A stretch of 64,000 nt of DNA from Chitinophaga costaii (GTDB taxonomy: Bacteria > Bacteroidota > Bacteroidia > Chitinophagales > Chitinophagaceae): assembly GCF_900094705.1 (NCBI RefSeq), contig NZ_FMAR01000017.1:56814-120813 (forward strand), written 5' to 3'. Under the pieces are notes generated by a model. That model made no database searches, was not told the DNA's origin, and saw only the letters and a program-made list of their open reading frames with translations. How positions within the stretch are numbered: position 1 is the first letter of the stretch; every line of letters starts with the position of its first letter. Below, piece after piece: positions 9,485-18,896 of this stretch. Position numbers and translations under genes: made by a program.

Positions 9485-9683
9485 AAATTACGAAAAAAAT
9501 ACGAGTCACACACTGGGCATTTTTTTAGGGGGATGTTGTTGGAATAATAGGCTGAATAAGGCTAAAACCGGGCATTTCGGAGGCTTCGGGTGTAAAAGTT
9601 AAATATTTTCGGGGCCGGGTAAATAATTGATGGATTTTCCCTATCTTCAAGTTATATTATTTCATTTTATTAATTTCACCATC

Positions 9684-10013
9684 ATGAACATTTACGTAGC
9701 CAACCTGCACTATAGGTTGAACGATGAGGACCTGCATCAAATTTTTAGTGAATTTGGCGAAGTAACCTCGGCTAAAGTTATTAAAGATCACGAGACAGGT
9801 CGTTCCCGCGGCTTCGGTTTTGTGGAAATGCCTAATCAGGAAGAAGGCGCGAAAGCGATGGAGAGTTTGAATGGCAACACTATCGAGGGTAAACAATTAA
9901 TGGTAAACGAAGCAAGACCTAAACAACCAAATAATAATTTCAGAGGCGGCGGCGGTGGAAACCGTGGCGGTGGCGGTGGATACGGTGGCGGCGGTGGTCG
10001 CGGTCGTTACTAA
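9684..10013 (+). CDS. Glycine-rich RRM RNA-binding protein
   Basis: 109 aa. Start at 9684 because the RRM begins there (NIYVANL, RNP2); the in-frame extension from 9627 is hydrophobic and unrelated. RNP1 is RSRGFGFVEM at about 40-49. The tail after residue 85 is almost pure Gly/Arg (GGGGGNRGGG repeats), the RGG-like extension seen in cyanobacterial and Bacteroidota RBPs. It should bind single-stranded RNA in the cytoplasm, probably as an RNA chaperone or cold/stress factor. A strong terminator follows. Confidence 0.9.
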   Translation: MNIYVANLHYRLNDEDLHQIFSEFGEVTSAKVIKDHETGRSRGFGFVEMPNQEEGAKAMESLNGNTIEGKQLMVNEARPKQPNNNFRGGGGGNRGGGGGYGGGGGRGRY

Positions 10014-10054
10014 GCATGATCCCATATTTTATTCGGTCGTTTCAACGAATTATA

Positions 10055-10088
10055 AAAGGCGCTCCCGGCAAGGAGTGCCTTTTTTTGT
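10055..10088 (+). terminator. Intrinsic terminator of the RRM gene
   Basis: Nine-bp stem AGGCGCTCC / GGAGTGCCT (one G-T pair) followed by seven or more T. Confidence 0.85.
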
Positions 10089-10110
10089 ACCCGGTTATAC
10101 CACCACCAGT

Positions 10111-10150
10111 AAAAAGGCCTCCCAGCTATTATACAGCGGGAGGCCTTTTT
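10111..10150. terminator. Bidirectional terminator between RRM gene and E2 gene
   Basis: Thirteen-bp stem AAAAAGGCCTCCC / GGGAGGCCTTTTT with A and T tracts on both sides; serves the minus-strand E2 gene and backs up the RRM terminator. Confidence 0.85.
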
Positions 10151-10166
10151 ATGCAAAAAATATGTC

Positions 10167-11519
10167 CTAAAATTCTCTTTGCGGATCAAAATTTTCCAGC
10201 TCATGCGCTACGGCGCTCAGGAAGCTAGCACCCAGTGCACCATCAATGATACGGTGGTCGTAGGATAGCGACAAGTACATCATTTGCCGGATAGCAATGG
10301 AATCTCCCTGCGCCGTTTCTACCACCACCGGGCGTTTCTTAATAGCACCTACCGCTAGGATGGCTACCTGTGGCTGGTTAATGATGGGCGTGCCGGTTAA
10401 ACTACCAAAAGTACCCACATTGGTAAGCGTGAAGGTGCCGTTCTGGGTATCTTCCGGTTTTAATTTGTTGGTACGGGCGGCATTGGCCAGGTAATTTACC
10501 TGCTTACTCAGGCCTACCAGGTTTAGCATGTCGGCGTTTTTGATCACCGGCACAATCAAGTTGCCAGATGGCAGCGCGGCGGCCATGCCTATGTTAATGT
10601 CTTTTTTCAGGAGAATTTTATCCCCGTCCAGCGAAGAATTGATCAGGGGGAATTTCTTAATACACTTCACTACTGCTTCGATAAACAGTGGCGTAAAAGT
10701 AAGCTTGTCCCCTTCCCTTTTTTCAAACTTAGTTTTCACCGCATCGCGCCAGCGTACCAGGTGGGTTACGTCGGCTTCGGCAAAACTAGTTACGTGCGGA
10801 CTGGTATGTACGCTGCGTACCATGTGATCGGCAATAATTTTACGCATGCGGTCCATTTCCTGAATCTCCACATGGCCAGTAGCAAATGATACCGGCAAGG
10901 GGGCAGTTTTGGGCGAGCTGCCATTACTATTGCTCTCCATCGTAACAGGAGCGGCAGGCTGCGGTGCGGGAGAAAGTGGTGTGGGGGCAGGTGTTGCAGG
11001 ATAGGTTATGCCGCCCTGTTGTTTATGGGCAACATATTCCAACAGGTCTTTTTTAGTAACCCTTCCTTCATTGCCAGAGCCAGGAATATTTTCCAGTTCA
11101 TTAAAACTAATTCCCTCCTGTTGCGCAATGGTGAGTACCAGCGGAGAGTAAAAACGTACGCCACCGGCGGGTTTTTCCAGGGGCGTGGTTTCCGGCTTGG
11201 CTACAAGTGCAGCTACTGGTGTGGCAGAAGCTTCAGGGGCAATTGTAACCGGCAGCACTGGCGCGGTGGCTGCTGCGTCGGCAGTACGCAGGCGGGCGAT
11301 GATGGCACCTACAGGCACCACATCGTTCTCTTTAAAAAGTATCTCGGTCATTTCGCCGGTAGCAATAGAAGGAACTTCAGTGTCTACTTTATCGGTTGCG
11401 ATCTCCAATACCGTTTCATCGGCATTTACCGCGTCTCCCACCTTCTTGTGCCATCGCAAGATGGTTGCTTCCATGATACTTTCACCCAGCTTGGGCATTA
11501 CCAATTCAACTATGGCCAT
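10167..11519 (-). CDS. 2-oxoacid dehydrogenase E2 (dihydrolipoyllysine acyltransferase)
   Basis: 450 aa with the three E2 modules in order. First is a lipoyl domain (ETVLEIATDKVDTEVPS, lipoylated Lys44). Second is a peripheral subunit-binding domain at about 125-162 (SPLVLTIAQQEG ... GRVTKKDLLEYV). Third is a catalytic acyltransferase core with the active-site LSYDHRIIDG near residue 425. Pro/Ala-rich linkers separate them. It transfers acyl groups from E1-bound TPP to CoA. A single lipoyl domain and the sequence fit a branched-chain or pyruvate-type complex. The E1-beta at 50406 is a possible partner; E1-alpha and E3 are not in the window. Minus strand, closed by the terminator at 10111. Confidence 0.92.
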   Translation of the reverse strand: MAIVELVMPKLGESIMEATILRWHKKVGDAVNADETVLEIATDKVDTEVPSIATGEMTEILFKENDVVPVGAIIARLRTADAAATAPVLPVTIAPEASATPVAALVAKPETTPLEKPAGGVRFYSPLVLTIAQQEGISFNELENIPGSGNEGRVTKKDLLEYVAHKQQGGITYPATPAPTPLSPAPQPAAPVTMESNSNGSSPKTAPLPVSFATGHVEIQEMDRMRKIIADHMVRSVHTSPHVTSFAEADVTHLVRWRDAVKTKFEKREGDKLTFTPLFIEAVVKCIKKFPLINSSLDGDKILLKKDINIGMAAALPSGNLIVPVIKNADMLNLVGLSKQVNYLANAARTNKLKPEDTQNGTFTLTNVGTFGSLTGTPIINQPQVAILAVGAIKKRPVVVETAQGDSIAIRQMMYLSLSYDHRIIDGALGASFLSAVAHELENFDPQREF

Positions 11520-11655
11520 AAGATTATTTTAACTGATACGGCGACAAAAATAAGGGAATTTGCTGCATAACCGCCAAATCCGGTTAGGGCATACATCCTG
11601 CGCTTATCTGGGTCGTTTCTTTGTTTTGGTATAGATTTAAGAATATTAAGAATAG

Positions 11656-12912
11656 TTACTGGCCGCTGGTTACTATAAATTTCCGCAGCTCATTGATGGC
11701 ATACGCTGCCGTTAGTTCAATATTGTGCTTGCGATCGTAGCGCAGCTGGTATCTGATAGCAGTTTGTTGCTGTGCATCACCCACTGCTACCCACACCGTA
11801 CCCACTGGTTTATCTGGCGTTCCACCGTCGGGGCCCATGATACCGGATACTGCGATCACGTAATCTGTTTGCAGTTGTTCCAACGCCCCTTTAGCCATGG
11901 CCAATACGGTGGCTTCACTCACCGCACCCTGGGTGTTTAATGCGGTGGGGGGAACATGCAGCAGGCGTTGCTTCATGTCATTGGCATATGTTACCAGGCT
12001 TCCCTTGTAATAGGAAGAGCTGCCGGGAACGAGGGTGAGTAAATGTGCAATATATCCACCAGTACAACTTTCCGCTGTTCCTACGGTTTTGCCGCGGGCG
12101 GTCAGCAACCTTCCCAGCACTTCGCCCATGGAGATATCTTCATCGGCTACCGTGATGTCGGTGAGCAAAGATTTGAGTAAGGTAAATTGCTGGGCGAGAG
12201 TTACTGCCGTGGTAAGTTTGTCTTTGCCCAGGGCCGTGAGGCGTAGTTTCAGCAAGCCAAAACCAGGCAGGTAGGCCAGTTTAATAGCGGGTGGCAATGC
12301 TTTTTCAAAATCTGCGATGCGCTCTGCCACAAACGATTCTCCCATGCCGGAAGTCAGCAACGTGTGATGCAGCACGGATGGAGCGTCGAAAATTTCGGGC
12401 AGGCGGGGCAGGATGTAATCGAGCATCATGCCTTCCATTTCGTATGGTACACCGGGCATAGCAATATAAATTCTACCATTTTGTTCGAACCACATGCCGG
12501 GCGCGGTTCCCCTTTTGTTCGGGATAACAGTGCATACATCCGGCACCAGTGCCTGGTCCAGATTGCGTTGCAGGGTGGGCAGGCCCCGGCCTTCGAAGAT
12601 GCGCAACACATTTTGGAGGGCGTCATCATCCTGCACCAGCGTTCCGCCAAAATAATCGCACAGTACCGGTTTAGTGATATCGTCGGCGGTAGGCCCTAGT
12701 CCACCGGTAATCAATACCAGGCTGGCGGCGGCACCTTCTTCGTCCAGGGCATGCAGGATGGCCTCGCGGGTATCCCCCACGGCCACCCGGCGGTGTACCC
12801 AAATGCCAATGGCGTTGAGCTGCTGCGCAATCCAGGCAGAATTGGTATCGATCGTTTGTCCGATCAGCAGCTCATCGCCGATCGTTATGATGCTGGCTAA
12901 TATTTTTTCCAT
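11656..12912 (-). CDS. cinA: CinA-like protein (competence/damage-inducible; NMN amidohydrolase)
   Basis: 418 aa. Start 12912 (MEKILASIITIGDELLIG) is the family start; the longer frame to 13050 would run into the neighbouring thioesterase gene. N-terminal MoCF-type domain (ITIGDELLIGQTIDTNSAW; later LVITGGLGPTADD) hydrolyses ADP-ribose-type pyrophosphates in this family. The C-terminal CinA domain (GTAESCTGGYIAHLLT; AVSGIMGPDGGTPDKPVGTV) deamidates nicotinamide mononucleotide in pyridine nucleotide salvage. Full length for the family. Ends 49 bp after the thioesterase gene start region on the same strand, so they may be co-transcribed. Confidence 0.93.
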   Translation of the reverse strand: MEKILASIITIGDELLIGQTIDTNSAWIAQQLNAIGIWVHRRVAVGDTREAILHALDEEGAAASLVLITGGLGPTADDITKPVLCDYFGGTLVQDDDALQNVLRIFEGRGLPTLQRNLDQALVPDVCTVIPNKRGTAPGMWFEQNGRIYIAMPGVPYEMEGMMLDYILPRLPEIFDAPSVLHHTLLTSGMGESFVAERIADFEKALPPAIKLAYLPGFGLLKLRLTALGKDKLTTAVTLAQQFTLLKSLLTDITVADEDISMGEVLGRLLTARGKTVGTAESCTGGYIAHLLTLVPGSSSYYKGSLVTYANDMKQRLLHVPPTALNTQGAVSEATVLAMAKGALEQLQTDYVIAVSGIMGPDGGTPDKPVGTVWVAVGDAQQQTAIRYQLRYDRKHNIELTAAYAINELRKFIVTSGQ

Positions 12913-12961
12913 GTGGATGAATATTGACTTCTCCCCTGCAAGCACAGTGGCGGAGCGGGAT

Positions 12962-13387
12962 TTAATGATGGCCTTCTTCTGCAAAAAATGGGAGCAGCTT
13001 TTGCCGCATAGACGCGGGCATAGAAGCGCGTTTTTTGGTAAGGGCATCAACGAATGCCAGTGTGGTAGTGCCTACATTCAACAGTTCTTCCTTTTCATTA
13101 TACAGTTCTGAGTGGAATATAATTTTATGAGATTCGGGCATGGTTTTAAGAATAGTCCGGATCGTAATCAGGTCGTCGTAGTAGGCAGGGCGAATGTATT
13201 TTACATTCATCTCTGCCACTGGCATCATCACCCCCAACGCTTCTACCTCGCGGTAAGTAAGCCCCAGGCTGCGAATGGCGTCTGTACGGCCTACTTCGTA
13301 ATACAGCGCATAATTGCCGTAATACAAATATCCCATCTGGTCTGTTTCCCCATATCGCACGCGGATCTGGGTAATGCTTGTGAACAT
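12962..13387 (-). CDS. Acyl-CoA thioesterase, 4HBT/YbgC type
   Basis: 141 aa hot-dog fold protein. The signature RVRYGETDQMGYLYYGNY near the N-terminus contains the catalytic-type Asp of YbgC/4HBT enzymes. It should hydrolyse acyl-CoA thioesters in the cytoplasm. Its start (13387) lies 32 bp beyond a large perfect inverted repeat at 13419-13462, which separates it from the upstream DoxX gene on the same strand. Confidence 0.88.
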   Translation of the reverse strand: MFTSITQIRVRYGETDQMGYLYYGNYALYYEVGRTDAIRSLGLTYREVEALGVMMPVAEMNVKYIRPAYYDDLITIRTILKTMPESHKIIFHSELYNEKEELLNVGTTTLAFVDALTKKRASMPASMRQKLLPFFAEEGHH

Positions 13388-13418
13388 ATGCTTAGTATTG
13401 TGCGATTGAATTAAATTG

Positions 13419-13462
13419 ATTGTACATTATTAAGTGCCCAAAGTCACTTAATAATGTACAAT
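13419..13462. repeat. 18-bp perfect inverted repeat with 8-bp loop
   Basis: Arm ATTGTACATTATTAAGTG at 13419-13436, exact reverse complement at 13445-13462, loop CCCAAAGT. It lies between DoxX and thioesterase, both on the minus strand. There is no T-tract on either side, so it is not a standard intrinsic terminator; an operator or an RNA-stability hairpin are alternatives. Confidence 0.85.
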
Positions 13463-13466
13463 ACCC

Positions 13467-13883
13467 TTACTTTCTGCGGATCAGTCCATCAACGGAAAAA
13501 CGGCCCCCTCCGGCAAACAGGATGCCCAGGAATGCGGCCAGGAACAAGATGCCCATTTCATGACCTGGCGCGGTAAGCGCTTCATGGCGGTTTACCACAT
13601 AGGTTATCACGGCCATCAAGAATACCACTGGTACGGCAGACAGGCGGGTGAATAGCCCAATTACCACCAGTGCACTGCAGAAAAATTCCGCAAAAACCGT
13701 TAATGCCAGTGACACCGTGGGGCTTACGTGCAGGGGATCATAAAACTTGGGAGCCATGTCTGAAAAGTTAGCCAGTTTCTGCCAGCCATGCACGCACAGC
13801 ATAATGCCAAAAACCACGCGGATGATCAACAGGCCGGTGTTTACCGAGTTGGGTGCCAGCTTGGAGGAGAAAAACTTACTCAT
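13467..13883 (-). CDS. DoxX-family membrane protein
   Basis: 138 aa with four hydrophobic segments and the DoxX opening (TGLLIIRVVFGIMLCVHGWQKL). Start 13883 is chosen because the 48 extra residues of the longer frame are non-homologous and polar. DoxX proteins are inner-membrane proteins linked to thiosulfate or organosulfur oxidation or redox stress in some species, but no reaction is assured here. The stop lies only five bp before the perfect inverted repeat. Confidence 0.85.
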   Translation of the reverse strand: MSKFFSSKLAPNSVNTGLLIIRVVFGIMLCVHGWQKLANFSDMAPKFYDPLHVSPTVSLALTVFAEFFCSALVVIGLFTRLSAVPVVFLMAVITYVVNRHEALTAPGHEMGILFLAAFLGILFAGGGRFSVDGLIRRK

Positions 13884-14036
13884 AGGAATTGAATTGTTTT
13901 GATTTGCAAGATAATAGAAAAGTGGCAAGTTAGAGGCAGTCCCGTCAACGAAGCCTACTGCCCTTTTTTTCAGCGCGGCACTGTTTTGGCAAGGAGAGGG
14001 ATGTTCATTACTTATTATACAATTCATTATTACGAC

Positions 14037-14044
14037 TATATTTG
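14037..14044 (+). promoter_or_regulatory. -7 box of the TPR / barrel / SPOR operon
   Basis: TATATTTG, exact match to TAnnTTTG, 88 nt before the TPR start at 14132. Confidence 0.55.
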
Positions 14045-14131
14045 TAGGATAGGCGAATTTAGCCCGGGAAGGAAATATTTCTTCCCGCGATTCGTTTTAA
14101 ACGCATATTCAAGGTTTTAACCAGGTTACGC

Positions 14132-17100
14132 ATGCACTTGTTCAAGAATTTTTTTTCTACCAGTTTGTACTTATGCACCTTGGCCCTGGGTGGTGCCGCA
14201 CTGGCCCCTACCGTTGCAAAGGCTCAACAGTCACGCATTTACACAGATCCAGACCATACTTTTAAGACCGCGCAGGAACTTTTCCAGCAGGAAAAATACG
14301 GCGTGGCCATGCAGTTGTTCAACGAAGTAATCCACGAGATCGGGTATTTTCAGGAAACCGGCAGAAGCCTGGTGAACGCCGATGCACACTACTACTATAC
14401 CGTATGTGCATTGAAGTTACAGAATAACAATGCCGAAAAACTGGCCCTCGATTACCTCGCTACTTTTAATAATAACGCCCGGGAGCAACTAGTTAGCTAC
14501 AACCTGGCGCGGTATTATTTTCACCGCAACGAGCTGAAAGCGGCCATTCCCTTTTATGAAAAGGCAGGCATTGACAACCTCTCTAACAACGAGATTGCGG
14601 ATGCAAAGTTTGAACTGGCCTACTGCTACTTCTATACCCAGGACTTCAAAAAAGCCTTGCCCCTTTTTGTTCAGATCAAGGAAATAAAAGGCAAATATTA
14701 CATTCCGGCCAATTACTACTATGGCTTCATCGCCTACGGCAACCGCCAGTATGACGACGCTTTACAAAGTTTTTCCCGCGTGGTAGACGATCCTAAGTAC
14801 CATAAGGTGGTACCCTACTACATCGCCGAAATTTATTATTACCAGGGTAACCGCGATAAGGTGATCTCCTACGTAACACCCCTTGTGGAAAAGGGCGACA
14901 ATTATTACGATGCCGAGCTGAAAGCCTTGCTGGGACGGTCTTATTTCGAGAAAGGCGATTACCACAAATCCCTGCCTTACCTGCAACAATACCAGGATAA
15001 TGCCGATACCGTATCCAAAGAAGACGTGTACCAGCTGTCCTACGCCTACTATCAAACCGGCAACTTGCAAAAAGCCATTACCGGTTTTAAACAACTGAGC
15101 GACGAAAAAGACTCCCTGGGTCAGAATTCTATGTACCTGCTTGGCGACTGCTACCTGCGTACCGGGCAGAAAGCCAATGCCCGCAATGCATTTGCCTTCT
15201 GTGCCCGCAACAGTTCTAACCCGCAACAGCAGGAAATTTCCCGCTTCAATTATGGCAAACTATCTTACGAACTGGGATATTCTGATGCAGCGCTCAGCGA
15301 GTTGAATAACTTCGTAAAAGCTTACCCAAATTCAACCAATAACAAAGAAGCACGGGAAATTCTAGCCAATCTTTTTCTTCATACCAACAACTTCAAGGAA
15401 GCCCTGTCTACCATTGAAGGCATTCAAGACAAATCGCCTAACGTACTCAAAGCTTACCAAACAGTGGCCTATGGCCGCGCTACAGAGCTGATTAACGACG
15501 GGCAGCTGGACGATGCCGACCATCTGCTGGACATAGCCATTAATAATAACTACGATCCAAAGACGAAACAACTGGCCCAATTCTGGAAAGGCGAAATAGC
15601 CCTGCGCCAGCAGCAGCAGGATGCAGCCATTACCCATTTACAGGCTTACCTGGCTGGCACCCCGCCCATTTCCGGGGAGGCCAATGTACAAACTGCCAGT
15701 TACGACATGGGGTATGGTTTATTGAAAAAAGAGAATTACAGCGGGGCCTTGCCTTACTTCGAAGCTGCACAACGCGCCAGTGGTCCCAATGCGGGCCGCA
15801 TTGGCAATGACGCCGTGCTGCGCACCGCAGATTGTTACTACATGCTGCGCGATTTCCCGAAAGCCACCGCCCTTTACGATAAAGTGATCAGCAGCAACCA
15901 GCCTGGCGCCGATTATGCCCTCTATCAGAAAAGCGTGATCTTGGGCTTGCAGGGCAAACAAAATGACAAACTGAACCTGCTGAAACAACTGGGCAGCAAA
16001 TATCCCACCTCGGATTACGGCAACGATGTAGATATGGAAATTGCCAATACCTATCTCTCGCAGGAAAAGTATACAGAAGCCATTCCTTACCTCGAAAACG
16101 TGGTGACCAAACAACCCAACGGGCCTAATACGCCCAAAGCCTTGCTGAAACTAGGCCTCTCCTATTTCAACAAAGACAATGATGCCAAGGCCCTCAGCTA
16201 CTACCAGCAGGTGGTGACCAAGTTTCCCGATGCACCGGAGGCCAATGAAGCCCTGCAAAGCATCCGCAGCATTTATGTAAGCCAGGGCAAGGCCGATGAT
16301 TACATGGCCTTCCTGAAAAGCACCGGCAAAACGGTGAGTACCGGCACGGCAGACTCCATCACCTACGCCACGGCGGAAAACCGTTTCAGCTCCGGTGATT
16401 ATCCCGGTGCCATCGCCGCTTTCAATACCTACATCCAGCAGTTCCCCAATGGCCAGTTTATTGTGCCGGCAAACTTTTATAAGGCAGAAGGCGCCTATAA
16501 CAGTAAAGACTATACGACAGCGCTGCCCGCCTATGAATTTGTGCTGAGCAAAAATGCGCCGCAATACGCCGAGCGTGCCGCACTGCAGGCCGGCAATATA
16601 CAGTTCTACCAGAATAAGGATTACAGCAAAGCCCGCAGCTACTACCTGCAATTGCAAGACCTGAGTACCAGCAAAGAAAATACCCTTACTGCTACCCGGG
16701 GCCTGCTGCGTAGCAATTATCAACTGCAACATTGGGATGAGGTAGGCAATTATGCCGAAATATTACTCGCCACTGCCGGCATTACGCCAGACGACCAGGT
16801 AACGGGCCACTTTTATTTGGGCAAGGCCCGGCAGCAGGCCAACCAATACGACGATGCCATCGCATCTTATAAGACTGTAGCGGGACTAACGAAAAATGAA
16901 ATTGGCGCAGAGGCCCGTTATAACATGGGCGTATGCCTGCTGGCCCAGCAAAAACTGGACGATGCAGAAAAGGCCGGTTTTGATGTGATCAAGAATACCC
17001 CCTCCTACGACCGGTGGGTGGCCAAAGCTTATATTTTATTAGGCGATGTATATACCGCTGAAAAGGACTATTTCAATGCCAAAGCTACTTACCAGAGTAT

Positions 17101-17203
17101 GGCCGACAACTGCCCCATTCCTGAACTGAAACAGGAAGCCCGGGAAAAATTGAACAAAGTAGAAGCCACGGAAAAGGCCGAATCAAAAATTAAAAAACCT
17201 TAG
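14132..17203 (+). CDS. Large exported TPR protein (1023 aa)
   Basis: Signal peptide at the N-terminus (LYLCTLALGGAALAPTVAKAQ), then tetratricopeptide repeats along nearly the whole chain, rich in Tyr and Gln, ending in a lysine-rich tail. TPR arrays of this size form superhelical scaffolds in the periplasm. It is followed 14 bp later by an outer-membrane barrel and then a HU/SPOR protein, an arrangement that suggests an envelope-assembly or cell-wall-linked role. It resembles, in size and layout only, the TPR components of Bacteroidota envelope machines; a link to type IX secretion is not supported by any neighbour here. Confidence 0.88.
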   Translation: MHLFKNFFSTSLYLCTLALGGAALAPTVAKAQQSRIYTDPDHTFKTAQELFQQEKYGVAMQLFNEVIHEIGYFQETGRSLVNADAHYYYTVCALKLQNNNAEKLALDYLATFNNNAREQLVSYNLARYYFHRNELKAAIPFYEKAGIDNLSNNEIADAKFELAYCYFYTQDFKKALPLFVQIKEIKGKYYIPANYYYGFIAYGNRQYDDALQSFSRVVDDPKYHKVVPYYIAEIYYYQGNRDKVISYVTPLVEKGDNYYDAELKALLGRSYFEKGDYHKSLPYLQQYQDNADTVSKEDVYQLSYAYYQTGNLQKAITGFKQLSDEKDSLGQNSMYLLGDCYLRTGQKANARNAFAFCARNSSNPQQQEISRFNYGKLSYELGYSDAALSELNNFVKAYPNSTNNKEAREILANLFLHTNNFKEALSTIEGIQDKSPNVLKAYQTVAYGRATELINDGQLDDADHLLDIAINNNYDPKTKQLAQFWKGEIALRQQQQDAAITHLQAYLAGTPPISGEANVQTASYDMGYGLLKKENYSGALPYFEAAQRASGPNAGRIGNDAVLRTADCYYMLRDFPKATALYDKVISSNQPGADYALYQKSVILGLQGKQNDKLNLLKQLGSKYPTSDYGNDVDMEIANTYLSQEKYTEAIPYLENVVTKQPNGPNTPKALLKLGLSYFNKDNDAKALSYYQQVVTKFPDAPEANEALQSIRSIYVSQGKADDYMAFLKSTGKTVSTGTADSITYATAENRFSSGDYPGAIAAFNTYIQQFPNGQFIVPANFYKAEGAYNSKDYTTALPAYEFVLSKNAPQYAERAALQAGNIQFYQNKDYSKARSYYLQLQDLSTSKENTLTATRGLLRSNYQLQHWDEVGNYAEILLATAGITPDDQVTGHFYLGKARQQANQYDDAIASYKTVAGLTKNEIGAEARYNMGVCLLAQQKLDDAEKAGFDVIKNTPSYDRWVAKAYILLGDVYTAEKDYFNAKATYQSMADNCPIPELKQEAREKLNKVEATEKAESKIKKP

Positions 17204-17217
17204 CAGCCCTGTTACGC

Positions 17218-18867
17218 ATGAATACTACGCAACATCATCTGAAATATATGCTGCCCGCCGTACTGGCGCTGGGCCTGGCCAACACGACACATGCACAGCA
17301 GAAAGACAGTAAGCTGAAGCAGGAAACTATCGATATTATTTCTTCTTATCAGCCCAAACTACGGGAGGCTACCAAGCTAAATCTTACCGCCTCACTGCCC
17401 GACCGCGATACTACCCGGCCACGGCTCACGTACAATGTGCCATCGCTAAACCTGAACTTCCTTTACCAGCCCATTCACCTGCAACCGCTGGCACTGGGCA
17501 AAGATTCGCTGCCACCCTTGCAGAACAATTTTATCAAGGTGGGCTATGGTAATCTAAGTTCTCCGCTGGTGCAAGTAGGCTTTGGCAGCAACCGGAACCA
17601 AAAATTCAACTACGGCATTTTTGGCAACTACCAGTCTTCCAAAGGCAAGGATATTAAATACCAGGATTATTCCAACCTCAATGTAGGGGCAGCCGGTACC
17701 TACCTGTCTCCTTTGTTTGAGATCAAGGCGGGTATTGGCTTTGATCAAAACATAGTGCATTATTATGGATACGATCATGCCGCCCTGCCGGGTCTTGGCA
17801 AAAACGATGTAAAACAGATTTTTAACCAGGGTAGCGCCAGCATAGGCCTGAAAAACCGTCCCAACAACGATTGGGCATTTTCCTATGCCCCTCATGTGCA
17901 GTTCTATTTTTTCGGCGATCACTTTAAACGCAATGAAAGCACCGTGATCCTGAATGTACCCCTGAGCCAGCAGATATTTGAGGATATTTATATCCGTGCA
18001 GAAGGCATCGTAGACCTGTCTACTTTTAATGAAGACAACCGCGACCGCATTAACAATAACCTGGTGGCTATTCATCCTGCGGTGGATATTGATAAGCCAG
18101 GATTTGTGCTACATGCCGGTGTAAACCCCACCTGGACCAACTCCAAGTTTTATCTCCTGCCAGACATCGTGAATGAATCGCACCTGATCCGTAAAAAACT
18201 GATCCTGAGCAGCGGCTGGATTTCTTATTTTGATAAAAACAGCTACCGCAACCTGGCCAACCGGAACCCATTCCTGGCGGGCCTTCCCAATGGAATGCTC
18301 AATACGCGCATCGAGGAAAAATATACTGGCATCAAAGGAACCCTGGGCAGTCATTTTAATTACAACACCAAGTTTGGTGCCGTAACCTGGAGCAACCTGC
18401 CCCTGTTTGTAAGCGATACCACCACTTCCTATAAATTCAGCACCCGCAACGAATCTCAGCTCAAAGCTTTTGAACTACACGCAGAGGTAGGCTATGTGCA
18501 GGAAGAAAAATTCCAGGCCCGCGCCAGCGTAGACTGGTTCAACTATGGCAAGCAGGAAACTGAGGCGAAACCCTGGGGTATGGTACCTTTTCAGGCCGAC
18601 CTGTTTGCAGAATACACCTTTGTGAAAAAACTGCGGGTACATGCAGACCTGTTTTCCCTGAGCGGCAGCAATTACTTCGTGGCCAACAATAACTTCGGAA
18701 AAACAAAAAGTGCGCTAGACCTCAATGCCGGTGCGAGTTACGACATTGGTAAACACTTCCAGGTATGGATCACGGCCAATAACATTTTTAATACACATTA
18801 CCAGCGCTGGTATGGCTACCAGAGTTATGGAACCAATGTGTTAGGTGGTGTGATGTTTAAATTTTAA
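17218..18867 (+). CDS. Outer-membrane beta-barrel protein (TonB-receptor-like, no plug)
   Basis: 549 aa with signal peptide (MLPAVLALGLANTTHAQ). The body alternates hydrophobic and polar residues with many aromatic pairs (YGIFGNYQSS, FNYNTKFGAVTW), and the last strand ends in F, typical of outer-membrane barrels. It resembles the barrel part of TonB-dependent receptors but is shorter and shows no plug domain or TonB box. Role unknown; co-transcription with the TPR protein (14 bp gap) and the SPOR protein (29 bp gap) suggests a shared envelope function. Confidence 0.8.
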   Translation: MNTTQHHLKYMLPAVLALGLANTTHAQQKDSKLKQETIDIISSYQPKLREATKLNLTASLPDRDTTRPRLTYNVPSLNLNFLYQPIHLQPLALGKDSLPPLQNNFIKVGYGNLSSPLVQVGFGSNRNQKFNYGIFGNYQSSKGKDIKYQDYSNLNVGAAGTYLSPLFEIKAGIGFDQNIVHYYGYDHAALPGLGKNDVKQIFNQGSASIGLKNRPNNDWAFSYAPHVQFYFFGDHFKRNESTVILNVPLSQQIFEDIYIRAEGIVDLSTFNEDNRDRINNNLVAIHPAVDIDKPGFVLHAGVNPTWTNSKFYLLPDIVNESHLIRKKLILSSGWISYFDKNSYRNLANRNPFLAGLPNGMLNTRIEEKYTGIKGTLGSHFNYNTKFGAVTWSNLPLFVSDTTTSYKFSTRNESQLKAFELHAEVGYVQEEKFQARASVDWFNYGKQETEAKPWGMVPFQADLFAEYTFVKKLRVHADLFSLSGSNYFVANNNFGKTKSALDLNAGASYDIGKHFQVWITANNIFNTHYQRWYGYQSYGTNVLGGVMFKF

Positions 18868-18896
18868 TGTAAACTTGTGCAAATAATTCACCCGTT

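Noticed and set aside
12913..13050. N-terminal extension of CinA
   Set aside because: It overlaps the thioesterase gene on the same strand and is not part of the CinA domain.
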